A stretch of DNA of 39,032 nucleotides from Planctomycetota bacterium (GTDB lineage Bacteria; Planctomycetota; UBA8742; UBA2392): contig QEVF01000032.1 in the NCBI GenBank assembly GCA_003576915.1, positions 1 through 39,032 of the forward strand, read 5' to 3'. Each line of letters begins with the position of its first letter. Within the stretch, counting starts at the first letter, position 1. This document shows positions 27,723 through 37,543 of the stretch, one piece after another. A model generated the notes under the pieces. That model had not been told where the DNA came from, did not search any database, and saw only the letters and a program-made list of their open reading frames with translations. The translations under genes were made by a program, and so were the position numbers.

Positions 27723-30200
27723 ATGGCACAGGGACCCACCGACAGCACACGCGTCATTGCCAAAGAAGTGCCGCACAGCATGCCGCTGCTGCCCATCGTT
27801 TCCACGGTGGTGTTCCCCTTCAACGTGACCAGCTTCAGTGTGCACAAGAAACCCAACCTGGCCGTGATCCACAAGCTGCCCCGCACGGACCAGATCGTGT
27901 GCATCACACTTCAGCGGCAACTGGAGCAGGACTATCCCCAGGGCCGCAGCGACGTTTACGACATCGGCGTGGCGGCGCGGCTGATTCACCAGATGAATCT
28001 TCCGGACGGCACGATCCAGGTGGCCTTTCAGGGTCTGTCGCGGGTGCACATCCGCAAACTCACCAAAACCAAGGACGGCTATTTTGAGGCTGACGTGAGC
28101 CCGGCCCACACGCTGGGCGGCCACGACAACTCGCCCGAGATGAACGTGCTGATCGCCCAGGCCCTGGAGCGATTTGAGCTTCTGACCAATCTGGACAGCG
28201 CCTATTCACGCGAGCTCACCAACATCCTGAAAATGAACATCAAGGGCCCGGGCCGCTTCGCCGACCTGATTGCGACCTATGTGGGATTCCCGGTTACGGT
28301 CAAGATGGAGATTCTGTCCGAGCTGAACTGCAAGGACCGGCTCAAGCGCCTGACGGAGCGGCTGGACGAGGAAATCGCCCGCCTGGCCGTGGACCAGGAA
28401 ATGCGCAATCGCGCGCAGATCACCATCGACCAGGCCCAGCGCGAGTTCCTTCTGCGCCAGCAACTCAAGGCTATCCGCGCGGAGCTGGGCGAAGGCGAAG
28501 GTCCCGAGGCCGAAATCGAAAAACTCAAGGAGAAACTCGCGGCCGCCAAGCTGCCGCCCGAGGCCGAGAAGGCCTGCAAATCCGAGATTGAGCGCCTGAG
28601 CCTGATCTCCGAGGCCAGCGCCGAATACAACGTCGTTCACACCTACATTGACTGGCTGCTGGCCCTGCCCTGGCACACCCAGACGCCGGACAACCTGGAC
28701 CTCGTGCGCGCCCGGGAGATTCTCGACGAAGACCACTTCGGCCTCGAGAAGGTCAAGGATCGATTCGTCGAGTTTCTGGCGGTGATGAGCCTCAAGAAGG
28801 AGCACAAGGGTCCCATCCTCTGCCTGGTGGGCCCGCCGGGCGTCGGAAAGACCAGCCTGGGCAAGAGCGTGGCGCGCGCGATGGGACGCAAGTTCCAGCG
28901 CCTGTCCGTGGGCGGCCTCCACGACGAGGCCGAAATCATGGGCCACCGCCGCACCTATGTGGGCGCCATGCCGGGCCGCATCATCCAGTCCCTCAAGAAG
29001 GCCCAGAGCATCAACCCCATCATCATGATTGACGAAATCGACAAGATGGGGCACGACATGCGCGGCGACCCCGCGGCCGCCATGCTCGAGGTGCTCGACC
29101 CCGAGCAGAACAGTGCGTTCACCGACCGCTACATGGACGTGCCGGTCGACCTTTCCAGGGTGCTTTTCATCTGCACCGCTAACATGCTGGACACCATTCC
29201 CGGTCCCCTGCGCGATCGCATGGAAGTCATCCAGCTTTCCGGCTACACCCTCGAGGAAAAAGAGCGCATCGCCCAGCAGTACATCGTGCCGCGCCAGATT
29301 GAGGCTGCGGGGCTCAAGAAGTCCCAGGTCAAGATTACAAGGGACGCCATCCGCGAGATTGTGCGCGGCTACACCCGCGAGGCGGGCCTGCGCACCTTTG
29401 AGCAGCGCCTGGCCGCCATCTGCCGCAAGATTGCCACCAAGGTGGCCCGGGGCGAAATCAGCCGCGGAGAAAAGGTGACGGTGCAGCCCGGCGAGATTGA
29501 GGGCTACCTGGGTCAGCGCATCTGGGCGCCGGAGGAGGCCCTGCGCCCGCCGGAGATCGGCGTCGTCAACGGACTGGCCTGGACGGCCATGGGCGGCGAC
29601 GTGCTCCTGATCGAGACCGCGCGCTATCCCGGCGAGGGCAAGGTGAGCGTGACAGGCCAGCTCGGCGACGTGATGAAGGAAAGCGTCAGCACCGCCCTGA
29701 GCTTTGTTCACGCCAACGCCGAAAAGCTCGGCATCGACCTGGCCGACTTCAAGAAGTACGACATCCACCTGCATTTCCCTGAGGGCGCCGTGCCCAAGGA
29801 CGGCCCCAGCGCGGGCGTGACCATCGCGACGGCCCTGGTCAGCCTGCTGACCCAGAAACCCGTGCGCGGCGATGTGGCCATGACCGGCGAAATCAGCCTG
29901 CGCGGCAAGGTGCTGGCGGTGGGGGGCATCAAGGAGAAGGTGCTGGCGGCTTTCCGCAGCGGCATTCGCCATGTGCTGCTGCCCAAGGCCAACGCCAAGG
30001 ACCTGCAGGATGTTCCGCTGGAGGCGCGCCGCGAACTGAAGATCAGCCTGACGGAAAACGTTCTGGAGAACATCCTCACGGCCGTGGTGGGCCTGCGCAT
30101 GTTCGGTGAAAAGCCCCGCCTGCCCAAGCCGGTCGAAAGGCCCAGAAAGTCGCTGAAGTCGCCGCGCCCGGACGCCACGCCCGCCGGCCCCTCCGCCTGA
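27723..30200 (+). CDS. lon: ATP-dependent protease Lon
   Basis: Cytoplasmic AAA+ serine protease that degrades misfolded and regulatory proteins. 825 residues from ATG 27723; the frame extends upstream to 27630, but [18 protein letters not shown] near residue 24 fits the usual Lon N-terminus. The N-domain runs to about 310 with a coiled coil ([19 protein letters not shown]). AAA+ follows with Walker [34 protein letters not shown] and Walker [10 protein letters not shown]. The C-terminal protease domain has the catalytic Ser696 in PKDGPSAGV and Lys739 in GGIKEK, 43 residues apart as in E. coli Lon. The basic, Pro-rich tail ([17 protein letters not shown]) is an extra. Length is normal. Confidence 0.96.
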   Translation: MAQGPTDSTRVIAKEVPHSMPLLPIVSTVVFPFNVTSFSVHKKPNLAVIHKLPRTDQIVCITLQRQLEQDYPQGRSDVYDIGVAARLIHQMNLPDGTIQVAFQGLSRVHIRKLTKTKDGYFEADVSPAHTLGGHDNSPEMNVLIAQALERFELLTNLDSAYSRELTNILKMNIKGPGRFADLIATYVGFPVTVKMEILSELNCKDRLKRLTERLDEEIARLAVDQEMRNRAQITIDQAQREFLLRQQLKAIRAELGEGEGPEAEIEKLKEKLAAAKLPPEAEKACKSEIERLSLISEASAEYNVVHTYIDWLLALPWHTQTPDNLDLVRAREILDEDHFGLEKVKDRFVEFLAVMSLKKEHKGPILCLVGPPGVGKTSLGKSVARAMGRKFQRLSVGGLHDEAEIMGHRRTYVGAMPGRIIQSLKKAQSINPIIMIDEIDKMGHDMRGDPAAAMLEVLDPEQNSAFTDRYMDVPVDLSRVLFICTANMLDTIPGPLRDRMEVIQLSGYTLEEKERIAQQYIVPRQIEAAGLKKSQVKITRDAIREIVRGYTREAGLRTFEQRLAAICRKIATKVARGEISRGEKVTVQPGEIEGYLGQRIWAPEEALRPPEIGVVNGLAWTAMGGDVLLIETARYPGEGKVSVTGQLGDVMKESVSTALSFVHANAEKLGIDLADFKKYDIHLHFPEGAVPKDGPSAGVTIATALVSLLTQKPVRGDVAMTGEISLRGKVLAVGGIKEKVLAAFRSGIRHVLLPKANAKDLQDVPLEARRELKISLTENVLENILTAVVGLRMFGEKPRLPKPVERPRKSLKSPRPDATPAGPSA

Positions 30201-30214
30201 CCTGGAGATACCCC

Positions 30215-31558
30215 ATGAGCCAATCACGCCGCGGCAAAAGCATCCGCCTCGACACCAAGCCCAAACCCAAGCACCGCAAAGTACCCGATGGCGTGGCCAT
30301 GGAGTCCTTCCTGATTCACGGCCCCTCCATCAGCGAGAAGTGGGATTTCCGGCACCACGTCATTCCGCCCATTTCGTCGAGCGTGACCTATCGCCTCGAA
30401 GACACCGAGCGCGGGGGCCAGGGCTTCCGCGAATATGCCAGCGGCGAGGCGCACCGCACGGCGCCCATCTACATCTATGACCGCCTCGACGAGCCCACGC
30501 GCGGCATGCTGGAGGATGAACTGGCCGGCGTTGAGGGAGGCGACAACTGCGTCTGCTTCGCCACAGGCATGGCGGCCATTTCCGCGGCGCTCGGCATCAC
30601 CCTCAAAGCCGGCGACGAGCTTGTGGCCCACAAGACGCTCTACGGGTGCACCTACAGCCTGATCACGAACTGGTACCCCAAGCTGAACATCAGCGCGCGC
30701 CTCATTGATCTGCGAGATGCAGCCCAGCTCGAACGGGCCATCACGCAGCGGACCCGCTGCGTTTACTTTGAGACGCCCGTGAATCCGACGATGGAGCTGA
30801 TTGACATTGCCGCCGTGGCCGAGGTTGTGCGCCGCGTCAATGAAAAGCGCAAGGAGGGCGAAAAGGTCTACATCATCGTGGACAACACCTTTGCCACGCC
30901 CTTTTGCCAGCGTCCCCTGGCGCTGGGCGCGCACGTGGTTGTCCACTCGCTGACCAAGAACATCGGCGGCTTCGGAACTGACATGGGCGGCGCGGTGATT
31001 GCCCCTCACGAACTTGAGGGCCAGCTCCTGCTCTATCGCAAGGACTTCGGCGGGGCCCTCGCGCCCAAGAGCGCCTGGCCCATCCTCGTGTACGGCCTGC
31101 CGACGCTTCCGCTGCGGCTCAAGAAACAGCAGGAAAGCGCCTATGAAGTCGCACGTTTCCTGCGCGGGCACCCCAAGGTCAAGCGCGTGGCCTATCCCGG
31201 CCTGGAAGATCATCCCCAGTTCGCCCTGGCCAAGCAGCAGATGCGCGACCTCCACGGAGAGTTCGCGCCCGGCAACATGATCTACTTCGAGACCATTGAA
31301 AAGGGCGCTGAACCGAAAAACAGCGTCAAGGTCGTGGACTGGATTGCCAAGAATGGCTACGCCCTGACCCTCGCCGTCAGCCTGGGCCAGCTTCGCTCTC
31401 TGATAGAGAATCCCGGCGCCATGACCCATGCTGCCGTTCCCGCCGAGAAGCGGGCCGAAGGCGGTATTGCCCCCAACGGCATCCGCCTCAGTATCGGCAT
31501 CGAGCACCCGGACGACATCATCCGCGACCTCGAGCGCGGCCTCGAACTGGCCGAGTAG
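30215..31558 (+). CDS. Cys/Met metabolism PLP-dependent enzyme (cystathionine gamma-synthase/methionine gamma-lyase family)
   Basis: Gamma-elimination or replacement enzyme of sulfur amino-acid metabolism. 447 residues. GGAG lies nine bases before the ATG, 15 bp after lon. The N-terminal segment before LIHGPS is about 30 residues longer than usual and basic. Family features are the cofactor-phosphate region ([15 protein letters not shown]), the aromatic hinge ([11 protein letters not shown]), [36 protein letters not shown] and the PLP Lys248 in [11 protein letters not shown]. The C-terminal half has [18 protein letters not shown] and [19 protein letters not shown]. The exact reaction (lyase, cystathionine synthase or O-acylhomoserine sulfhydrylase) is not decided. 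Its pairing with lon is probably incidental co-transcription. Confidence 0.88.
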   Translation: MSQSRRGKSIRLDTKPKPKHRKVPDGVAMESFLIHGPSISEKWDFRHHVIPPISSSVTYRLEDTERGGQGFREYASGEAHRTAPIYIYDRLDEPTRGMLEDELAGVEGGDNCVCFATGMAAISAALGITLKAGDELVAHKTLYGCTYSLITNWYPKLNISARLIDLRDAAQLERAITQRTRCVYFETPVNPTMELIDIAAVAEVVRRVNEKRKEGEKVYIIVDNTFATPFCQRPLALGAHVVVHSLTKNIGGFGTDMGGAVIAPHELEGQLLLYRKDFGGALAPKSAWPILVYGLPTLPLRLKKQQESAYEVARFLRGHPKVKRVAYPGLEDHPQFALAKQQMRDLHGEFAPGNMIYFETIEKGAEPKNSVKVVDWIAKNGYALTLAVSLGQLRSLIENPGAMTHAAVPAEKRAEGGIAPNGIRLSIGIEHPDDIIRDLERGLELAE

Positions 31559-31587
31559 CCCGCCACCGGGACTCCCCGGCCCCGGCT

Positions 31588-32130
31588 TCACTCATAGCGG
31601 TCGCCCTCGTCCTGTGCGAGCCCTTCGAGCCAGCCTGCGCGGGCCGCTGCAAAGGCGTCGCTGTACGGAACGTAGGGCTTGACATCCAGCACCGGTGTGC
31701 CATCCAGCAGGTCGATGCCGCGCACATGCAGCACCCGCCCTTCTACGCGGATCAGGCGCAGGGCCGAAAGCCCGATGGGATTGGGCCGGTGGGGTGCGCG
31801 CGTGGCAAACAGGCCCCGTTTGACCTTGGGCCCGCGCGGCGGCATGACCTGCGGATTCCACCCCGAGTTGAGGTGCAGCCAGGCCAGGACCCAGATGTAC
31901 TCAAAGCCCTCCAGGTCCTGCAGGGCCTGCTCAAAGTTCATGGCGGGCAGAAGCTCGATGCGCGCGTCCAGCGCGCGATCTTCCAGCGTCTGCGCCGTCA
32001 CCACGGGCTGGCGCGGCGTTCCGAATCGTTCCTTGTAGGGCGAGCGCACGTGACCTATGGCCACGCAGGTGAACGTGGCGGGCGCCTTTTGCCCTGCCGT
32101 GTGGTCCTGCTCAGGTTTCTTGCGTTGCAT
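31588..32130 (-). CDS. trmO: TsaA/TrmO-type tRNA N6-methyltransferase
   Basis: SAM-dependent enzyme that N6-methylates t6A37 in tRNA-Thr (YaeB/TsaA fold). 180 residues. IGHVRSPYKERFGTPRQP at about 25-42 is the family N-terminal signature, followed by FEYIWVLAWLHLN. KRGLFATRAPHRPNPIGLSA is the SAM-binding strand and turn. The C-terminal DLLDGTPVLDVKPYVPYSDA is also diagnostic. Archaeal-type homologues share this core, so the assignment to tRNA-Thr rests on family knowledge. The start ATG has no Shine-Dalgarno but TACAAT lies 6 bp upstream, so a leaderless or near-leaderless mRNA is possible. Divergent from icmF and convergent with the PLP enzyme. Confidence 0.88.
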   Translation of the reverse strand: MQRKKPEQDHTAGQKAPATFTCVAIGHVRSPYKERFGTPRQPVVTAQTLEDRALDARIELLPAMNFEQALQDLEGFEYIWVLAWLHLNSGWNPQVMPPRGPKVKRGLFATRAPHRPNPIGLSALRLIRVEGRVLHVRGIDLLDGTPVLDVKPYVPYSDAFAAARAGWLEGLAQDEGDRYE

Positions 32131-32279
32131 GGAGGGATTGTAGCGGCGCCGGCGGCGCCCGTGGCCCCTGTAAAAGGCCCCATGGGTGCGCTATCATCCG
32201 CCGGCGTACCTGCAACTTCGCCGGCGTCAGGGGCCCGTGCCCGGGCGCGCAAGTTGAATCGTCGGACAGCGCAAGTTCC

Positions 32280-35200
32280 ATGAGCGAGACGCTTTACAAA
32301 CCGAGCCACAAGGTCCGCTTTGTCACCGCCGCGGCGCTGTTTGACGGCCATGACGCTTCCATCAACATCATGCGGCGCCTGTTGCAGGCCCATGGCGCCG
32401 AGGTCATTCACCTTGGCCACAACCGCAGTGCCGAAGAAATCGTGGATGCCGCGATTCAGGAAGACGCCCAGGGCATTGCCGTTTCGAGTTACCAGGGCGG
32501 TCACATCGAGTTCTTCAAGTACATGAAGGACCTGCTCAGGCAGAAGGGCGCATCGCACATCCGGATTTACGGCGGGGGCGGCGGTGTGATCGTTCCCGAG
32601 GAAATCGCCGAGCTGCACGCCTACGGCATCAGCCGCATCTTCAGCCCTGAAGATGGCCGGCAGATGGGCCTGCACGGCATGATTGAACTCATGGTGCGGG
32701 AGTGCGATTTCGCCACCATCGAACACGTCAACGGAGAGGTGGACGCCCTGTCGCCCGACCAGAAACTGGTGGTGGCGCGGCTGATTTCTTACGCCGAACA
32801 GAATGGCCAGCGTGCCGGCCGGGAGGCCGCGCAGGTGGCTCAGCGAGTCCGCGAACGCGCCAAGGCCAGGCCCGCGCCCGTGATCGGTGTGACCGGGACC
32901 GGCGGCGCCGGCAAGAGCTCGCTTTGCGACGAGATACTGCGCCGCTACCTCGCCGACTTCCCTCAGAGTCAGGTGGCGGTACTCAGCGTGGACCCCACCA
33001 AGAAGAAGACCGGCGGCGCGCTGCTGGGCGACCGCATCCGCATGAACGCGCTGAACTCTCAGCGCGTATACATGCGTTCGTTGGCCACCCGTGACAGCGG
33101 CAGCGAAGTCAGCGAGGCACTGGATGAGGCCATCGAGGTCGCCAAGGCCGCGGGCTTTGACCTGATCCTGGTCGAGACCTCCGGCATCGGCCAGGGCAAC
33201 AGCAAGATCACCGAGCTGGTGGATCTCAGCGTCTATGTCATGACCAGCGAGTTCGGCGCGCCATCGCAGCTCGAGAAGATCGACATGCTCGACCTCGCCG
33301 ACCTCGTTGTCATCAACAAGTTCGAGCGGCGCGGCAGCGAAGACGCCCTGCGCGACGTGCGCAAACAGGTCTGGCGCAATCGCGGCGCCCGCAAGGATCA
33401 GAAGCCCCAGGACATGCCGGTGTTTCCCACCATCGCCAGCCAGTTCAACGATCCCGGCGTCAACGCCTTCTATCAGGCGATGCTGGCGCGGCTTTCGTCG
33501 CTCGCCGGCCGCGAACTGAAGACCCGCTACTTCACGCAGGTTCCGCAGGACGGCGTGCCGCGCGTCAAGGGCGTCATTCCCGGCAACCGCGTGCGTTATC
33601 TGAGCGAAATCGCCGAAAGCGTGCGGGGCCACCACAAGTGGGCGCGTGACCAGCGCAACGTGGCCAGTTCGCTCGGCGCGACATGGCGCGTGCTCAAGGA
33701 CCTCGGCGATCACCCGCCCGAGGGCCTGGAAGCCTACGCGGCAGACAAGCTGCACGCGCCGAAGCCACCGGACCCCAAACACGCGGCGGCGCCCGCCGTG
33801 CTTACCCTTCGCCAGCGCTACAACGAGCTGCTCAAGGACCTCGCGCCGGAATGCCGCAGCCTCCTGGCCCAGTGGCCCCAGCTCAGGCAGAGTTACGTGG
33901 CCGACGAAAACGTTTACTCGGTGCGGGGCAAGGAAATCCGCGTCCAGAATTACATCAAGACGCTCAGCGGCACGCGGGTGCCCAAGGTCAGCCTGCCGCA
34001 GTTCAGCGACTGGGGGGACCTGCTGTACTGGATGCTGGAAGAAAACGTGCCCGGGCAGTTCCCCTTCACGGCCGGCGTGTTTCCGTACAAGCGCAGCGGT
34101 GAAGACCCCACGCGCATGTTCGCCGGCGAGGGCCCGCCGGAACGCACCAACGCGAGATTCCACCTCGTGTCGCGCGGCCAGCCCGCGGCGCGCCTCTCCA
34201 CCGCCTTTGACAGCGTGACGCTTTACGGAGAGGACCCCCACGAGCGCCCGGACATCTACGGCAAGGTGGGCGAGTCCGGCGTCAGCATCACCACGGTCGA
34301 AGACATTGAGCTGCTTTACGCCGGCTTTGATCTCTGCGCGCCCAACAATTCCGTCAGCATGACCATCAACGGGCCCGCGCCCATCATCCTGGCGTTCTTC
34401 ATGAACGCGGCCATCCGCCAGCAGGTGCGAAAGGTGCTCATGGTCGAGGGCAGGCTCAAGCCCGCGCGCCCGCCTGAAAGGCTCTACACCGGCCTCAAGG
34501 GCCTTGATGCAGCGCAGGGGCGCGAAGGTGCGCTCGCCTTTGCCTGGCTTGACCCGCGCTGCTTTGATCAGCGCTGGGAAGACATCCGCCGCCTCGTCTC
34601 CGACGAAAACTACCGCAAGATCGCCGCCGCCACGGCGTCCACGGTGCGCGGCACGGTGCAGGCCGACATCCTCAAGGAAGACCAGGCCCAGAACACCTGC
34701 ATTTTCAGCATCGAGTTCGCCCTGAAGATGATGGGCGACGTGCAGCAGTGGTTCATCGAGCACGACGTGGTGAACTACTATTCCGTGAGTATTTCCGGCT
34801 ATCACATCGCCGAAGCCGGCGCCAACCCCATTTCGCAGCTCGCCTTCACGCTCGCCAACGGCTTCACCTACGTCGAGTATTACCGCTCGCGCGGCATGGA
34901 CGTGAACGACTTTGCCGACAACCTGAGTTTCTTCTTCTCCAACGGCATGGACGCCGAGTACTCCGTGATCGGGCGCGTGGCGCGGCGCATCTGGGCCGTG
35001 GCCATGAAGCGGCTGTACGGCGGCAATGACCGTTCACAGAAGCTGAAGTACCACATCCAGACCAGCGGCCGCTCCCTGCACGCCATGGAGATCGATTTCA
35101 ACGATATCCGCACCACCCTGCAGGCGCTGTACGCGATTTACGACAACTGCAATTCGCTGCACACCAACGCCTACGACGAAGCGATCACCACGCCCACGGA

Positions 35201-35747
35201 CGAATCCGTGCGCCGCGCGCTGGCCATTCAGCTCATCATCAACCGCGAACTGGGCCTCAACAAGAACGAGAACACGCTGCAGGGCAGCTTCATCATTGAG
35301 CAGCTCACGGCGCTGGTCGAAGAAGCGGTCCTCGCCGAGTTCGACCGCCTGACCGAGCGCGGCGGCGTCATCGGCGCCATGGAAACCCAATACCAGCGCG
35401 GCAAGATTCAGGACGAGAGCCTCCACTACGAGGAGCTGAAGCACAACGGAGAGCTGCCGCTGGTGGGCATCAACACGTTCTTGAACCCCAAGCCGCGCGA
35501 GATGAAAACCACGGTGCAACTGGCGCGCGCCAGCAAGGAGGAGAAGGACGGGCGCATCGCGACCATCCGCAGGTTCCAGAGCCGTCACGAAATCGGCGCC
35601 CCTATTGCGCTCGAAAAACTCAAACGCACCGCGCTCGAAGGCAAGAACATCTTCAACGAGCTGATGGAAACCGTGCAACACTGCACGCTGGGCCAGATCT
35701 CGGCTGCGCTCTACGAAGTCGGCGGGCAATACCGGCGGAACGTGTAG
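32280..35747 (+). CDS. icmF: Fused isobutyryl-CoA mutase with G-protein chaperone (IcmF)
   Basis: Adenosylcobalamin enzyme interconverting isobutyryl-CoA and n-butyryl-CoA. 1155 residues. The N-terminal B12 domain has the DGHDASINIMRR signature (about 22-33; His24 would be the lower axial ligand) and IYGGGGGVIVPEE. The central MeaB-like GTPase has the P-loop GVTGTGGAGKSS (about 203-214), VLSVDPTKKKTGGALLGDR and VINKFERRGSEDA. The mutase large domain follows (NNSVSMTINGPAPIILAFF, VSISGYHIAEAGANPISQLA, LKYHIQTSGRSLHAMEIDFN, LHTNAYDEAITTPTDESVRR). DFNDIRTTLQAL is an IcmF-type variant of the methylmalonyl-CoA mutase sequence, supporting isobutyryl- over methylmalonyl-CoA. With the branched-chain-type E1 at 3128-5173 it fits valine or short branched acyl-CoA metabolism. 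A terminator follows. Confidence 0.94.
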   Translation: MSETLYKPSHKVRFVTAAALFDGHDASINIMRRLLQAHGAEVIHLGHNRSAEEIVDAAIQEDAQGIAVSSYQGGHIEFFKYMKDLLRQKGASHIRIYGGGGGVIVPEEIAELHAYGISRIFSPEDGRQMGLHGMIELMVRECDFATIEHVNGEVDALSPDQKLVVARLISYAEQNGQRAGREAAQVAQRVRERAKARPAPVIGVTGTGGAGKSSLCDEILRRYLADFPQSQVAVLSVDPTKKKTGGALLGDRIRMNALNSQRVYMRSLATRDSGSEVSEALDEAIEVAKAAGFDLILVETSGIGQGNSKITELVDLSVYVMTSEFGAPSQLEKIDMLDLADLVVINKFERRGSEDALRDVRKQVWRNRGARKDQKPQDMPVFPTIASQFNDPGVNAFYQAMLARLSSLAGRELKTRYFTQVPQDGVPRVKGVIPGNRVRYLSEIAESVRGHHKWARDQRNVASSLGATWRVLKDLGDHPPEGLEAYAADKLHAPKPPDPKHAAAPAVLTLRQRYNELLKDLAPECRSLLAQWPQLRQSYVADENVYSVRGKEIRVQNYIKTLSGTRVPKVSLPQFSDWGDLLYWMLEENVPGQFPFTAGVFPYKRSGEDPTRMFAGEGPPERTNARFHLVSRGQPAARLSTAFDSVTLYGEDPHERPDIYGKVGESGVSITTVEDIELLYAGFDLCAPNNSVSMTINGPAPIILAFFMNAAIRQQVRKVLMVEGRLKPARPPERLYTGLKGLDAAQGREGALAFAWLDPRCFDQRWEDIRRLVSDENYRKIAAATASTVRGTVQADILKEDQAQNTCIFSIEFALKMMGDVQQWFIEHDVVNYYSVSISGYHIAEAGANPISQLAFTLANGFTYVEYYRSRGMDVNDFADNLSFFFSNGMDAEYSVIGRVARRIWAVAMKRLYGGNDRSQKLKYHIQTSGRSLHAMEIDFNDIRTTLQALYAIYDNCNSLHTNAYDEAITTPTDESVRRALAIQLIINRELGLNKNENTLQGSFIIEQLTALVEEAVLAEFDRLTERGGVIGAMETQYQRGKIQDESLHYEELKHNGELPLVGINTFLNPKPREMKTTVQLARASKEEKDGRIATIRRFQSRHEIGAPIALEKLKRTALEGKNIFNELMETVQHCTLGQISAALYEVGGQYRRNV

Positions 35748-35812
35748 CAAGCCTCCAGTAAATCCCCTGCCGGTGATCCATGCACGAGGAACTCGCTAGC
35801 GACTCATTCGAG

Positions 35813-35843
35813 CCCCGATGGGTCAATCGGGGTTTGCGCTTTA
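35813..35843 (+). terminator. Factor-independent terminator candidate after icmF
   Basis: CCCCGAT / ATCGGGG (7-bp stem, GGGTCA loop) is followed by TTTGCGCTTT. It lies 65 bp past the icmF stop and just before the REP array. Confidence 0.5.
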
Positions 35844-36135
35844 TCTCGGTCGCCCCTTCGGGGCTCCGTTTTTGCGGCGGTCGAATCCGGGGGTTCCCTC
35901 GCGCGGCTTAGCCGCGCTCAGTCACCCCCGGCTATTGGCGGTGCGGCCCTGCGGGCCGCGTTGGCGGCCGGGCTGGGAATCGGAACGGGCTATTGGCGAT
36001 CTGTTGTGCGTGATACGTGTGCTGGCGAGACGCATGCGCTGACGTTGCGCATGCATTGGCTTGGTCGATGCTGAGCCCAAGGCGTCCCGGTTTGGCCCCG
36101 AAGGGGCCATGCGCCAATAGCCAAGGAAGACCGCC

Positions 36136-36220
36136 GGGCCACGATTTCCACACGGTAATGGCTCCGTGGACCACGGATTCCAATATTCATGAAAGAAATG
36201 CGCCAGGCCCCGAAGGGGCC
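36136..36220 (+). repeat. 85-bp repeat, copy 1
   Basis: Starts GGGCC, contains CACGGTAATGGCTCCGTGG and the palindrome CCGTGG-A-CCACGG, then GATTCCAATATTCATGAAA. It ends with the REP palindrome GGCCCCGAAGGGGCC. Copies 2 and 3 are nearly identical and the same length. Confidence 0.85.
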
Positions 36221-36297
36221 AATTTCCAATAGCCAAAGAAGAGCGCTAGGCCCCGAAGGGGCCAATCGCCAATCGCCAATAGCCAAAGAAGAGCGCC

Positions 36298-36382
36298 GGG
36301 CCCCGATTTCCACACGGTAATGGCTCCGTGGACCACGGATTCCAATATTCATGAAAGAAATGCGCCAGGCCCCGAAGGGGCC
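36298..36382 (+). repeat. 85-bp repeat, copy 2
   Basis: Almost base-for-base identical to copy 1 (one difference seen near the left end). It is preceded, like copy 1, by CCAAAGAAGAGCGCC-type spacer sequence. Confidence 0.85.
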
Positions 36383-36530
36383 AATCGCCATTGACCAAAG
36401 AAGACCGCCGGGCCCCGAAGGGGCCAGTCGCCAATAGCCGTGGGCTTCCTCGCGCTTGGCGCTCGGTCGCCCACGGCTATTGGCGGTGCGGCCCTCCGGG
36501 CCGCGGTACGCGAAGGGTCTTCGTTCCTCC

Positions 36531-36615
36531 GGGCCACGATTTCGACACGGTAATGGCTCCGTGGACCACGGATTCCAATATTCATGAAATAAGAGCGCCG
36601 GGCCCCGAAGGGGCC
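36531..36615 (+). repeat. 85-bp repeat, copy 3
   Basis: Same start, internal palindrome and terminal GGCCCCGAAGGGGCC. It differs mainly near the right end (GAAATAAGAGCGCCGGG in place of GAAAGAAATGCGCCAGG). Confidence 0.85.
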
Positions 36616-36676
36616 ATGCGCCAATAGCCGTGGGTGGAGCGAGCGCAGCGAGTGGAACCCACGGTACGCAGGCGCG

Positions 36677-36699
36677 AAAAATCCGAGCCCCGCAGGGGC
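36677..36699 (-). terminator. Terminator candidate after the RAYT gene
   Basis: On the RAYT strand GCCCC-TGC-GGGGC is followed five bases later by TTTTT, 10 bases past the RAYT stop. The stem is short (5 bp). Confidence 0.4.
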
Positions 36700-36708
36700 G
36701 ACCGGCTG

Positions 36709-37170
36709 TTATGCGCGATCCGCCCACAGAAATTTCGGGTCGTATTCGACGCGGTGTTTGCGCAGCAACGCTTCAAACTCCGCCGTGAACGTCGTCTTAC
36801 TGTGGTGCTGCGCCTGATTCTCGATGTATTTCTCGACGCGCTCCAACTGCGAAACGCTCACCGAGAAAATGCCAAAACCATCCTGCCATGAAAACGCGCG
36901 CTGGTCGGTGAACGTGTCGTGCACCCACTTGCTGGAACCGGCCTTGAGGTCGCGCATGAAATCCGACGGTTTGGTGTCGCGTGCAAGAGAAACCAGCAAA
37001 TGCACGTGGTCTGCCATACCGCCCGCGCGCAATAACACGCAGCCGCGCTCGCGGCACAGGCCGCCGAGATAGGCGTACAGGCGCTTGGCCCAGACCTCCG
37101 TGATCCACGGTTCGCGCAGGCGCGTGCTGAAAACTATGTGAGCGTAAAGGGCCGCAAAGGAACTGGGCAT
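36709..37170 (-). CDS. REP-associated tyrosine transposase (RAYT, Y1/HUH, IS200-like)
   Basis: Single-strand DNA nicking and joining enzyme of the Y1 HUH family. 153 residues. The first strand AALYAHIVFSTRLREPWI matches the family N-terminus. The HUH metal site is His55-Val-His57 in GGMADHVHLLVSL, and the catalytic Tyr115 with Gln119 lies in VEKYIENQAQHH. All key residues are present, so the protein could be active. No IS200/IS605-type left and right ends or tnpB are seen. Instead the gene sits inside an array of palindromes with a common core, which is the RAYT-REP arrangement rather than an autonomous IS. Confidence 0.9.
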   Translation of the reverse strand: MPSSFAALYAHIVFSTRLREPWITEVWAKRLYAYLGGLCRERGCVLLRAGGMADHVHLLVSLARDTKPSDFMRDLKAGSSKWVHDTFTDQRAFSWQDGFGIFSVSVSQLERVEKYIENQAQHHSKTTFTAEFEALLRKHRVEYDPKFLWADRA

Positions 37171-37300
37171 GGTTGCACCGGGAGGTTCGAGCGCCCCTTC
37201 GGGGCCTGGGGTTTCAGGGTCATATGCTCCGTGGGTTCCGTTCGCCTGCGGCTCACTTCACCCACGGCTATTGGCGGTGCGGCCCTTCGGGCCGCAAAAT

Positions 37301-37543
37301 GCGGAGACGCGCCGCGGGCTGTATAGGGCGCAGCCCTGCCTCACAGGGCTGAAATGCGCACCACATTCCAGTCGTCGAACTTCCCTAGCCGCGCTCGGTT
37401 GCATGCGTCATGAGGTTTGCGGCCTCTTCGTCGGTCAGCACGGGTTGTCGGCGTGCATCATGTTCCGTCAGGTGCCACGCTTTCTTGCCTTGGTCGGTCC
37501 CTAAGCGGGCGAAGCCCGCCCTTCGGCAGAAGACGTTCAGTTA
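37301..37543. other. Non-coding stretch with palindromes and a possible gene remnant
   Basis: Between the last REP unit and the next gene. There is a GCGGGC-GAA-GCCCGC hairpin at 37505-37519 and an AGCCCTG / CAGGGCT inverted pair near 37330-37349. On the minus strand a frame with coding-like composition (HLTEHDARRQPVLTDEEAAN) ends in TAG near 37390, but it has no start or recognisable homology. It may be the eroded end of a gene. Confidence 0.4.

Larger units (their letters stand above)
35860..37300. repeat. REP/BIME-like array around the RAYT gene
   Basis: This stretch carries no protein gene except the RAYT. It holds at least nine short palindromic units sharing the core GGCTATTGGCG next to a GC hairpin. 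Forward units are at 35925-35959, 36470-36504 and 37261-37295; each is CCCACGGCTATTGGCGGTGC (with small changes) running into GCGGCCCTNCGGGCCGC. Reverse-oriented units carry the 15-mer GGCCCCGAAGGGGCC at 36094, 36206, 36249, 36368, 36411 and 36601, mostly followed by CGCCAATAGCC. Forward units are preceded by an outer stem CCGTGGG / CCCACGG (or a variant) enclosing a smaller hairpin. Many unrelated-looking open frames here are only this repeat being translated. Confidence 0.85.

Noticed and set aside
32131..32175. TACAAT box and GC inverted repeat upstream of the tsaA-type gene as a promoter
   Set aside because: The -10-like box is well placed for a leaderless transcript, but no -35 is recognisable, so it is mentioned only in the gene entry.
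32055..34805. A 916-residue open frame antisense to icmF
   Set aside because: It mirrors a strongly conserved gene in a GC-rich genome; the translation is Ala/Gly/His/Arg-rich with no known motif and crosses the tsaA/icmF intergenic region.
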